A stretch of 64,000 bases of DNA, from the NCBI RefSeq assembly GCF_008831285.2, contig NC_045147.1:12217427-12281426 (forward strand). Reading direction: 5' to 3'. Position 1 is the stretch's first letter, and each line of letters begins with the position of its first letter. Positions 22,274 through 32,864 of the stretch are shown here, piece by piece. Made by a program: the position numbers and the translations under genes. The notes beneath the pieces were generated by a model. It saw only the letters and a program-made list of their open reading frames with translations, ran no database searches and was not told where the DNA came from. The DNA is from Nymphaea colorata. Taxonomy: Eukaryota; Streptophyta; Magnoliopsida; Nymphaeales; Nymphaeaceae.

Positions 22274-22813
22274 GTGGAAGGAAAGAAGGGAAAGGAGGAA
22301 GGAGGGAGGAGGAAGAGAGGAAAGGAGGAAGGAGGGAGGATGAAAGGGGAAGGAGGGAGGAGGAAGAAAGGAAAGGAGGAAGGAGGGAGGATGAAAGGGG
22401 AAGGAGGGAGGAGGAAGAAAGGAAAGGAGGAAGGAGGGAGGATGAAAGGGGAAGGAGGGAGGAGGAAGAAAGGAAAGGAGAAAGGGGAGGGAGGAGGAAG
22501 AAAGGAAAGGAGAAAGGAGGGAGGAGGAAAGAGGAAGGAAGCAGAGGTGGAAGAAAGGGAGGAGGAAAGAAGAAGGAGGCAGAGGTAGAAGAAGGGGAGG
22601 AGGAAAGGGGAAGGAGGCGGAGGCGGAGGGAGGAGGAAAGGGGAAGGAGGCAGAAGGAAGAAAGGGAAGGAGGAAGGAGGGAGGAGGAAAGGGGAAGGAG
22701 GCGGAGGCAGAAGAAAGGGAAGGAGGAAGAAGGGAGGAGGAAGAAAGGGAAGGAGGGAGGAGGGAAGGACGTGGAGGCGGAAGAAAGGAAGGAGGCGGAA
22801 GAAGGAAAGGAGG
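22274..22813 (+). repeat. Second polypurine tract, partly tandem
   Basis: About 540 bases of G and A. The first part holds a clear tandem unit of about 54 bases (GGAGGATGAAAGGGGAAGG core) repeated three to four times between 22310 and 22470. Confidence 0.9.
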
Positions 22814-23007
22814 CTTTTCCATTTCTTCCGATTCTTCCTCCATCGCCATCAAATTCAGAAATTTGTTTTCAGAAAAATAATTCAAAGTTAACAAACACAA
22901 CAATGTTTTAGAAATGTAAAATTTTATTTCTCAAAAACCAATTCCAGAAATAAATTTTTGGAAACTTCTTTCTAAAAACATATTTCTGGCCATCAAACAC
23001 TACCTAA

Positions 23008-24688
23008 CTTAACATCAACGAAGAGAGAGACTGGTGGCGGCCACCTCAGGAGCAAGCCAAATCACTTAACAAAGATGGCCGAGTGACTTCTTCGTTAATT
23101 GGTGTAACCATTAAATCCTTATCCTCCTGATTTTTTCTTTTTTGTATGGCTTCAACTGGTATCAACAAACACAAGTGAAAAATGTCTACCAAAAACGTTC
23201 GACCAGGGAAAATTTACCCTAGAAAAAAGTTGGACCTGGCTGACTTTTTTTCAGGGATTTCATTTTTGCCCATTAGGGCTTCTTCTCTTCACCACATCAT
23301 TTCCCTGTGGCCACCGCCTCTTCCTTCTCCCACAGATGAGCGAGGGTCCATCGAGAGTAGATCAGCACCGCGTCTTTCTCTTCTCCTTCGATTCTCTTTC
23401 TCATCACAGAACAGCTGGCGGAGTGATTCTATTTCTTCACAGATAAGATCCTTATCCGTCTCTCTCTTGCGCCATCTCTATTCTGTCTCTCTCCCTCTCC
23501 CTTTGTATGTTGGCTGCACGCACTATGTCTCCCTTTCAATGGTGGATGCCAAGTTTTCCTTTCAATGATGATGAATTTTGCAGCATACCTTTGCGGCTAT
23601 GATTTTTTTTTTCTTTAAGAATAGGTGAGAAAGAGAACAAGATGCGATTGAAGCGTTAGGTCAAGTTTTATTCTTGATCTTAGCGATCCTTCAGTCGTTT
23701 GGGGTCGTTTGGAAGGTGACCAATCTCCCTAATGAGAGTGATCAGAAAATGAAATTGTTCATAATCTGAAGCAGAAAAGGGATGGCCTTTCTTTTCCTTG
23801 TTGCTTCTGTTTCACCTCACTTTGTAATTTAGGAGTGCAGGAATTGTACAAAAGTAAGAAAAATTATGGTGACTATGGTAAGTTTGTCGTCAACAGGGAT
23901 ATCACATCCTCATTTTATTATGTCCACGTAAGATTCTTCTTTTATATTATTTTACCATCTTTTTTTTTCCCTAAAAGTAGATTGATCAGATTGTAACAAA
24001 ACATGCTAATATGAATCTGAATGTAGAGTATTACCTCTTCATTGATCAACAAACATGGTCAACCTTTTTTCTACTGGTAAGCATATGAAATTTCTACAAT
24101 CTTGGCATTATGATGAATTTTTTGGATACATATTTAACGATCTTATTTGTTCTTGTGTAGGTTGCACATGCAGTCTCCTGCATCTATGTCTGTACGACTA
24201 CCAGTAGGTGTTCCTGATAAACATAAACGTGAAACTTCTAAAGAAGTGTAACTACCACAGAAGATAGCATAAAAAAATCTTCGCAGGTTTTCTGCTATGT
24301 GGTATATTTGAGTCTGTATACTTTTAAAGTTGCAATTCTGTGTTTGCTGTTGTGCTTCTTGTAATGAGTCCAGATTGAAACATTGCCATGGTTATTACTA
24401 ATAATGTCATTTTAATCGACCTTGCTTCTTTTAGACCAACTTTATAAGTAGCTTTTAGCACTCGAGATGGACCTCTTTGGAGATAGCTTTTATTATCATG
24501 TTGGCTACATGGTGCAACAGCTCTGTTGCACCAAACGTAGTTAATTTTTGAACGGAAAAAAACTTTCATACCATCAAACATGGTCTCACAATGGAAAAAT
24601 CGAATTTTATCCTTCCGTATATTCTTCCAGAAGTTTTTTTCATGGTAAATTTACCATGCAAAAATCTACCCATCTATCAAACGGTACC
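23008..24688. other. Upstream flank plus probable Harbinger-like element
   Basis: 23008-23150 is the continuing P450 upstream flank (also seen near 37275 and 62700). From about 23185 the sequence may be another transposon: the right end CATCAAACGGTACC at 24675-24688 is followed by TTA, and a CATGGTAAATTTACCATG palindrome lies just inside it. The left end near 23185 is only weakly similar. CT-rich leader-like and intron-like sequence lies inside, with no frame I recognise. The same sequence follows the gap at 30428-31713. Confidence 0.4.
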
Positions 24689-24691
24689 TTA

Positions 24692-25101
24692 GTTAATGTA
24701 ACTAATTCATTTTCTAATAGTTGTAGGTGGACATCGTTAGCTCAAGAAAATAACATTGAAAAAGCATCTCATGCTTCTTTAGAACTCTTAGCATCACGTA
24801 TAAATTCTAATAAATCTTTTTCAATTGATACATTAATTGCAAATAGAGTTTTTCTTGCTTTGATCATCCATTTCTTCTTAGCTTCCTCGTCAACAGGAAT
24901 ATTTGTATCTGATCGCAATACTATCTCACATAATTCTTCTCAATACGACTACAAGCAAGATTTCCAATAATCATAATTGCTATTGTTAAGTTTTCCAATA
25001 TTATTTAGTGCAACCGCTAATGCCGCTATAATCTCATAATATAATTAGCTCAATAAATTTCACTGCTAAATTGACCCTTAAACTGAACATGCTCTAATAC
25101 C
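24692..25101 (-). mobile_element. Copia gag remnant with primer-binding site
   Basis: The minus strand reads DTNIPVDEEAKKKWMIKARK and then DLLEFIRDAKSSKEA followed by a stop where a Trp is usual, typical of the plant Copia gag domain. PBS-like TGGTATTAGAGC lies at 25090-25101 (one base off the tRNA-Met form). The 3' side is truncated at the Harbinger-like end at 24688. Confidence 0.7.
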
Positions 25102-25103
25102 AA

Positions 25104-25639
25104 TTGTAGGCGAAAATGTGGGCCCTACATATAACTTACACCCAAACACGAATGTTGTATGCAAAGAAAAAGTGACAGAGTCTCGATGTCCAAAATAATT
25201 TTCAATAATAAACTTGACAAACTTGACTTAGTAAAAAGTCATTAAACAAGCCAACAAAGTCCACAAAGTGAACTTAACTAAGCCATGATGTAAAGTATGC
25301 ACCAAGGAGATTTTAAATAATACACTTCTATTACTTGTTAAAATGAAACTTACAAAAGAAAGGGTATATGGACTCACTTTAACTAACTCACATAGTGAGT
25401 TAATACCCAAAAACCCAACGCCCTTGCATTTGGGCACACACGAACGCAGCTCACAAAGTGAGCACACAACATCACTCAACTAACTAGATTTGATTTTGAT
25501 GCTTTGCAAAACGGCCAGCACTCCTACTTATAGGGAGGACAAGTCGGTGGTGGAAGAATCCACCAAATTCTAAAATGGAGGTTCACAGCTTCTTGAGTCT
25601 CCTCAACTCTTCCAAGAGAGTCGGTGACGACTCTTTACA
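25104..25639 (-). repeat. LTR downstream of copy B
   Basis: 536 bases; minus-strand ends TGTAAAGAG and CGCCTACA, next to the primer site. The same insertion at the same place is found after copies C (32131-32664) and D (50194-50786) but not A or E. Confidence 0.75.
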
Positions 25640-26979
25640 TTGAGATTCTGCTACAAAAACTAGTCTGAGCTAAAAATGTCTTTCTTCTACCATTTCGACC
25701 TTCATATTCCATGAAACACCAAAGAAAATCTAGAATAATTTTCCACGCTATCAAATACTAAAAAAGTTATTCCATAAAAGTTTTTTCATCCCCATTTTAA
25801 ACTTAGAATAGTTTTTCCAGAACAAGTTTCCATAAAGTCTTATTCCAGGCCATCAAAGGACCGTGGAGAAGGGAACGCTTTGAGAGGTATAGCTTTCTGC
25901 AGAGTTAAGCCAAACTTGGCTTTCACATCCAGTTGCTTGGGGCCCATCCCATGTGGGAGATTCCATGAAAATGAATGGAGAAGAGAAGCCAACATCAGAT
26001 GAACCATGCGGACCCCTAAAGGGATGGCGGGGCAGTCCCTCCTTCCGGCGCCAAAAGGGATGAAATGAAAATCCTTTCCTTTGAAATTTACATCAGAATT
26101 TAGAAACCTCTCTGGTAAGAAGGATGTTGCATTTTCCCAGCTGGCGGGATCACGGCCGATGGCCCATGCGTTGACAAGAACTTGGGTGTTCTTACGGATG
26201 GTGAAGCCAGCTACCTCTGTAGTTACATCTGCGCTATGTGGAACGAGAAGAGGAACAGGCGGGTGCAACCGCAAGGTCTCCTTCACCAGTGATTGTAAGT
26301 AAGGGAGGTGCTGGATATGAGACTCCTTCACATGACGTTCTGAGCCGATGGTCCTTTTCAGCTCAAGCTGCGCTATGGACATCTTGTCTGGGTGTCGAAG
26401 CAGTTCAGTCATGGCCCATTCTATGGTGGTAGAAGTTGTGTCACTTCCACCAATGAACACGTCCTGATTTACCAAACAATGACCGTTTAATTTGGTCAAA
26501 TACTTTGTAATTTAATAGTAATGAAGAATGACAACACAACGTAGCTTGTGGTGTTGTCTGGCAGTAGTAACAGTAACAGCTTGTTACTCTTTCATGAAGT
26601 TGCATGCCCCAAAAGATTATAGCTGGTTTTTAAAACAATGTATTACACAGTTCTATAAAGCTGCCCTAAAGATTGAAACTAGTTTATGAAACAATGTATT
26701 GTACAGTTCCATGAATATTTAACCTGCCCCAATCTTTATAGCAAATGCAAGGAATAGTAACAAGCTATTTTCAATGCCAACCACTCCCACAGAGTAGGAT
26801 TAGTCTGACAAGTTGGGTGTTTAGTCCTTGAAAATAAAAATGTTCGATGTATGAAAGGACCATAAATCCCACAATTGAACTCTTCATGACTAAAAAAAAG
26901 ACGTTTTTTTCAGATTAAATTTGAAAAAACAAAAAGCCCACTGCTGCGGAGGACGTCACATATTCCTAGGGAACATAGG

Positions 26980-27648
26980 TAGGCCTGGGCATCGGGCCGG
27001 GCCGCCGCCGGGCAGGCCCGGCTTGGTCCGGTTGGGCCAGGCAAAACCTGGCCCGGGCCCGATTACCCTCCCGGACCGGGCCTGATAGGGTGGCCTGGCC
27101 CGGCCCGACTCCCGCACTCGGGCAGTCGGGCGGCCTCCGGTGCTCGCTCCCCTCCCTCTCTCTTCCCGTCTCCCTCTCCCTCTCCCTCTCCCTTTTCCCT
27201 CTCCCTCTCCGCCTCCATCCCCCGCTCGCTCCCCTCCCTCTCCACTCCCCCTCTCGCTCTCCCTCTCTGCTCCCTCTCCCTTCCCGTCTCCCTCTCCCTC
27301 TCTGCTCCCTCTCCCTCTCCGCCTCTGTCCCCCGCTCGCTCCCCTCCCTCTCTGCTCCCCCTCTCCTCTCCCTTCCGGTCTCCCTATCCCTCTCCCTCTC
27401 TGCTCCCTGTCCGCTCCCCTCTCCCTTCCCGTCTCCCTCTCCTCCCTCTCCGCTCCCCCTCTCCGGCTCTCCCTTCCCGTTTCGTCTCCCTCTTCGCGGC
27501 GGGCCGGGTCAGGCCTGACTTTTGGTGGCCCGGCCCGGCAATATTATCGGGCCGGGCCTGGGCCCGGGCTTCTGGCCCGATGGGCCGGGTCTTAGCGGGC
27601 TGGGCCCGGGCCTGGGCTTCTGGCCCGATGGGCCGATGCCCAACCCTA
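26980..27648. mobile_element. GC-rich hAT-like element in the intron of copy B
   Basis: The left end TAGGCCTGGGCATCGG and the right end, read on the other strand as TAGGGTTGGGCATCGG, form inverted repeats of a type common in plant hAT-like elements. Flanking octamers AACATAGG and ATCACAAG match at five of eight positions, consistent with a decayed 8-base duplication. The interior is GGGCCGGGCC-rich arms around a CTCCCT pyrimidine array. No coding capacity. Confidence 0.6.
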
Positions 27649-28078
27649 ATCACAAGCTGCCCTGTTATAGGCAAACCTGATTATATATGATATATGTTGT
27701 ACTGGTATGGTTTATGATAAAATTGCCCTTGCTTGATAGAAAAAAAAGTTGTGTAGACAAAAAACGAACTCAAACTCCGACCTCCGTGGCAAGAGGGCCC
27801 ACAGGAACACGCCATTCCATGTTATTGGGGAAGATGCAAAGGCGTGATAAGTATTGTTGGTAAGGTTAGTACAATAACTTGTGGAAAACTTATATGTCTT
27901 AATTTAAGTTTCAAATGAAAAACTAGAGCCGTTTCCAAAGCAATTCCTCCTTCCATACCCTTCCACATCTCTTTTTAGTTGCAAATGAATCACTAATTAC
28001 ACCCTCAAACACCACATGTGAGTGTTTTTTGCATTCAGTCGCAGAGCCAAAAAAAAATTCTGGAGAGATACACTCGTT

Positions 28079-28098
28079 TATATATATATATATATATA
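28079..28098. repeat. (TA)n microsatellite, copy B intron
   Basis: 20 bases of TA; the same repeat has 46 bases in the copy C intron. Confidence 0.85.
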
Positions 28099-29579
28099 AC
28101 AAAGCAAATATTTGAAGATGTTAATATACAATTGAAGATGTTAATATACAAATAAAGAAACATTGAGTGCATCCTAGCCTCACTTGTTTTTTATTTTTAC
28201 ACAATTAATTTGGTTTTTTTTTTAAGTTTTTTCTTAATTCGTTCTTTATTCTTTGCCTAAAATATAAAACATGAAGCCACATGTCTTGCTACCATTATTT
28301 TTCTACACTAACTTTTCTCGCCCTTTACCCCGAGCCATCTTTAAAAGAAGGCAAAGGGTTCTTTTGACGTACTTTCGGTCCTTCCTTTTTTTAACGGCGG
28401 TTAACCTGACGTACTTGTAAGAAGAAGTAATGAAATGATCATTTTGAAAATACCCCTAGAAATTAACCGGTAAAATAATATGCTTTCATATTGAAAATTG
28501 AGATCTTTCCCAGAATCGCTCGAACTCAGTATAAAATCTACTTGAAAAAATTATTAAGCTATATGTGATTGTCTTATGAACCCTGGCTTGAAAAAAATAA
28601 TACTAAAGAAGAATTGGGTTGAATAAAAGGGAGCTCACTGTTAACAAAGGCCTGATATTCTCCCTGGTGAACCCTGAGCTTGGCTCCCTGGTGAGTTCAA
28701 CAAGCACTTCCAACAAATCACCATGCTTCTTCTTCTCCCCTCCTTTTGCAGCTGCATCCGACTCCATGCGCTTGTCGATCACTTGGTCAAACGCATCATA
28801 CAACCGCTTTATAAGAGTTGTATTTCGACGCCGCAGACATTGAGGATCGGCCCACCTGAGCGCCGGGAAGAAGTCGGAAAGGTTTGGCTTTGCGTTGAGG
28901 TCTAAAATCTCCCACAACAAGTTCTTGAACCCTCCCGCCGACTCCGACTCGAGATCCACCACGTCCTTGGAAAAGATGGTGTTTGCCACCAAGTTCAGGG
29001 TGGTTCCAAACGCACACAAGCCGTATCGACTGAATGACCGGCCGCACAGGCCTTGTGAACATGCCGGAGAAGGGCTTGAACCTTTTCTTGCCGGACGCCT
29101 GCTAATATGTCCAGTCTCTTGGCGTGAACAGCTCCATGTTGCAGATCCTTCTCAGCTCTCTCCATCTTGTCCCGTTCTGACTAAACACCAGCGAGTGGTG
29201 GTGGTAGTCGAACACGGTGACAACGTCTCTGACGGTTCGGCCCGCAAACGCCTGGTCGTGCTTATGGAGCACCTGTTCGGCCATCTCAGCCGACGAGACC
29301 ACCACGGTGGTGATGAAGCCGAGCTGCAGCGCCATGAGCGGACCATGCATCTCAGAGAGTCTAGCGAGAGACTCATTGGGCATGCTGCCGAGTTCAAAAA
29401 GGGACCCGACCACCGGAAACCCACCGGACCCGGTGGGAGCTTACTGGTTTTCCGGAAACGGATCATATTTAAAATATACAGGAATGGCAGGAGAATAAAG
29501 AGCCACAAAACCAAATCGGTGCTTAGCTCAGCCATTTCTTTGGTTCTTCTCTCGCTTATTAATTAGATGTTCAAGCGGA

Positions 29580-29587
29580 TATTTATA
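29580..29587 (-). promoter_or_regulatory. TATA box of copy B
   Basis: TATAAATA on the minus strand, identical in position to copy A, whose promoter this is by descent. Confidence 0.6.
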
Positions 29588-30204
29588 GCTCTTGCATGTA
29601 ACATATTTGCTACTCCTTTTTTTCAAGTTGCTATCTTTATAAAACTTAAAAGTTTCTTCCCCCTTATTTACATAAAAATTATGTTTTAGCCTTATAGTCT
29701 TCTTTCCTCTCTCAAAAGTTGGAAATTACTTTCGTTAGTGAACTAGATAAAATCTTATTAGAAAAAAATACCAACTATTAAAATTTTTAAAATTTCATTA
29801 GTCACAAAAATTTATAAATGGCACATCTGTTAAGGGGATGAAAAATGTTTGATTTCCCGATAATGAAGCGCGATGCTAATATATCACGTTTAAAACCTTG
29901 AAAGAAGACAAAAATTAAATCCAGTTAACTTTGGATCTCCAACTACCCTGCACGTGGTTCTCTGCCGTAGTTGGCTTTTACAGATGTCAACCTTTTTTTT
30001 AATGAAGGAGAGCTGGGAAAGAAAAATCTGTGTGTGATTCGATTCTAAAAAGATGTGAACATCCCAATATTAAACTTTGTCTATCATATTTTTTGGGTTT
30101 TCTGATTTACGAGTAAAGTTTTAAAATTTTCTCTAAGTTCAAAGCTGCAAGTGCCAACCTCATAAATTCTCATAACTTTCCTTTCTATGTCATGTTCACT
30201 TTAA

Positions 30205-30327
30205 GGGGCCGTTTGATGGCTGGAAAGCATGGAAACTGAAAAAATTTCCAGAAATATATTTTTGGAATTGAGAAATAGGAAAAAAATTTCTATATTTCCA
30301 AAACAAGCTTGTGTTTGTTAAGTAGGA
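30205..30327. mobile_element. Left end of second purine/pyrimidine Harbinger-like element
   Basis: Matches the first about 125 bases of 20720-23004, preceded by TAA, and is cut by the assembly gap. Confidence 0.8.
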
Positions 30328-30427
30328 NNNNNNNNNNNNNNNNNNNNNNNNNNNNNNNNNNNNNNNNNNNNNNNNNNNNNNNNNNNNNNNNNNNNNNNNN
30401 NNNNNNNNNNNNNNNNNNNNNNNNNNN
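30328..30427. other. Assembly gap (100 N)
   Basis: The left flank matches about 20844 and the right flank about 23398 of the tandem partner, so about 2.5 kb of low-complexity DNA is probably missing. The 100 N look like a placeholder. Confidence 0.9.
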
Positions 30428-31713
30428 TTTCTCAGAACAGCTGGCGGAGTGATTCTATTTCTTCACAGATAAGATCCTTATCCGTCTCTCTCTTGCGCCA
30501 TCTCTATTCTGTCTCTCTCCCTCTCCCTTTGTATGTTGGCTCACGCACTATGTCTCCCTTTCAATGGTGGATGCCAAGTTTTCCTTTCAATGATGATGAA
30601 TTTTGCAGCATACCTTTGCGGCTATGATTTTTTTTTTCTTTAAGAATAGGTGAGAAAGAGAACAAGATGCGATTGAAGCGTTAGGTCAAGTTTTATTCTT
30701 GATCTTAGCGATCCTTCAGTCGTTTGGGGTCGTTTGGAAGGTGACCAATCTCCCTAATGAGAGTGATCAGAAAATGAAATTGTTCATAATCTGAAGCAGA
30801 AAAGGGATGGCCTTTCTTTTCCTTGTTGCTTCTGTTTCACCTCACTTTGTAATTTAGGAGTGCAGGAATTGTACAAAAGTAAGAAAAATTATGGTGACTA
30901 TGGTAAGTTTGTCGTCAACAGGGATATCACATCCTCATTTTATTATGTCCACGTAAGATTCTTCTTTTATATTATTTTACCATCTTTTTTTTTTCCCTAA
31001 AAGTAGATTGATCAGATTGTAACAAAACTTGCTAATATGAATCTGAATGTAGAGTATTACCTCTTCATTGATCAACAAACATGGTCAACCTTTTTTCTAC
31101 TGGTAAGCATATGAAATTTCTACAATCTTGGCATTATGATGAATTTTTTGGATACATATTTAACGATCTTATTTGTTCTTGTGTAGGTTGCACATGCAGT
31201 CTCCTGCATCTATGTCTGTACGACTACCAGTAGGTGTTCCTGATAAACATAAACGTGAAACTTCTAAAGAAGTGTAACTACCACAGAAGATAGCATAAAA
31301 AAAATCTTCGCAGGTTTTCTGCTATGTGGTATATTTGAGTCTGTATACTTTTAAAGTTGCAATTCTGTGTTTGCTGTTGTGCTTCTTGTAATGAGTCCAG
31401 ATTGAAACATTGCCATGGTTATTACTAATAATGTCATTTTAATCGACCTTGCTTCTTTTAGACCAACTTTATAAGTAGCTTTTAGCACTCGAGATGGACC
31501 TCTTTGGAGATAGCTTTTATTATCATGTTGGCTACGTGGTGCAACAGCTCTGTTGCACCAAACGTAGTTAATTTTTGAACGGAAAAAAACTTTCATACCA
31601 TCAAACATGGTCTCACAATGGAAAAATCGAATTTTATCCTTCCGTATATTCTTCCAGAAGTTTTTTCATGGTAAATTTACCATGCAAAAATCTACCCATC
31701 TATCAAACGGTAC
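30428..31713. other. Tandem copy of 23398-24688
   Basis: Near-identical to the flank upstream of copy B exon 2 at an offset of about 7026. No gene recognised. The first 120 bases lack a few single bases relative to the partner. Confidence 0.75.
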
Positions 31714-31716
31714 CTT

Positions 31717-32128
31717 AGTTAATGTAACTAATTCATTTTCTAATAGTTGTAGGTGGACATCGTTAGCTCAAGAAAATAACATTGAAAAAGCATCTCATGC
31801 TTCTTTAGAACTCTTAGCATCACGTATAAATTCTAATAAATCTTTTTCAATTGATACCGTAATTGCAAATAGAGTTTTTCTTGCTTTGATCATCCATTTC
31901 TTCTTAGCTTCCTCGTCAACAGGAATATTTGTATCTGATCGCAATACTATCTCACATAATTCTTCTCAATACGACTACAAGCAAGATTTCCAATAATCAT
32001 AATTGCTATTGTTAAGTTTTCCAATATTATTTAGTGCAACCGCTAATGCCGCTATAATCTCATAATATAATTAGCTCAACAAATTTCACTGCTAAATTGA
32101 CCCTTAAACTGAACATGCTCTAATACCA
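31717..32128 (-). mobile_element. Copia gag remnant with primer site, copy C flank
   Basis: Second copy of 24692-25101, including the primer-like site at 32117-32128. It came with the segmental duplication and is not a separate insertion. Confidence 0.7.
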
Positions 32129-32130
32129 AT

Positions 32131-32664
32131 TGTAGGCGAAAATGTGGGCCCTACATATAACTTACACCCAAACACGAATGTTGTATGCAAAGAAAAAGTG
32201 ACAGAGTCTCGATGTCCAAAATAATTTTCAATAATAAACTTGACAACTTGACTTAGTAAAAAGTCATTAAACAAGCCAACAAAGTCCACAAAGTGAACTT
32301 AACTAAGCCATGATGTAAAGTATGCACCAAGGAGATTTTAAATAATACACTTCTATTACTTGTTAAAATGAAACTTACAAAAGAAAGGGTATATGGACTC
32401 ACTTTAACTAACTCACATAGTGAGTTAATACCCAGAAACCCAACGCCCTTGCATTTGGGCACACACGAACGCAGCTCACAAAGTGAGCACACAACATCAC
32501 TCAACTAACTAGATTTGATTTTGATGCTTTGCAAAATGGCCAGCACTCCTACTTATAGGGAGGACAAGTCGGTGGTGGAAGAATCCACCAAATTCTAAAA
32601 TGGAGGTTCACAGCTTCTTGAGTCTCCTCAACTCTTCCAAGAGAGTCGGTGACGACTCTTTACA
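32131..32664 (-). repeat. LTR downstream of copy C
   Basis: 534 bases, a duplicate of 25104-25639. Confidence 0.75.
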
Positions 32665-32864
32665 TTGAGATTCTGCTACAAAAACTAGTCTGAGCTAAAA
32701 ATGTCTTTCTTCTACCATTTCGATCTTCATATTCCATGAAACACCAAAGAAAATCTAGAATAATTTTCCACGCTATCAAATACTAAAAAAGTTATTCCAT
32801 AAAAGTTTTTTCATCCCCATTTTAAACTTAGAATAGTTTTTCCAGAACAAGTTTCCATAAAGTC

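Larger units (their letters stand above)
20720..23004. mobile_element. Harbinger-like element packed with purine/pyrimidine tracts
   Basis: The left end is GGGGCCGTTTGATGGC; the right end read on the other strand is GGTAGTGTTTGATGGC. TAA duplications lie at 20717-20719 and 23005-23007, and the uninterrupted site is seen upstream of copy C near 37273. Subterminal GGAAATATTT-type words match the element at 6629-8341. An internal end-like sequence at 21747-21763 suggests a nested second element. No transposase is seen. Most of the length is low-complexity purine or pyrimidine DNA. Confidence 0.65.
25840..29535 (-). pseudogene. CYP76-like P450, copy B: hybrid, frameshifted as assembled
   Basis: Exon 2 (25840-26463, 207 codons) is open and nearly identical to copy C, with AGxDT written GGSDTTS, KETLR, PERF and the altered haem motif RRDCPAIPLG. 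Exon 1 (28639-29535) matches copy A but lacks one base at each of 29417-29419, 29121-29122 and 29022-29024, so residues about 39 to 171 are out of frame. The three gaps total three bases, so the end of exon 1 returns to frame. The intron (26464-28638) is of C type. All missing bases fall in a stretch with excess 1-base gaps beside the N run, so the breaks may be sequencing errors and the real gene may be intact. Confidence 0.75.

Noticed and set aside
22148-22903. 251-codon proline/serine-rich minus-strand ORF
   Set aside because: Low-complexity product of the polypurine tract; no domain.
23182-23568. 128-codon plus-strand ORF
   Set aside because: No recognisable domain and CT-rich; the tandem copy is interrupted by the gap, so conservation cannot be judged.
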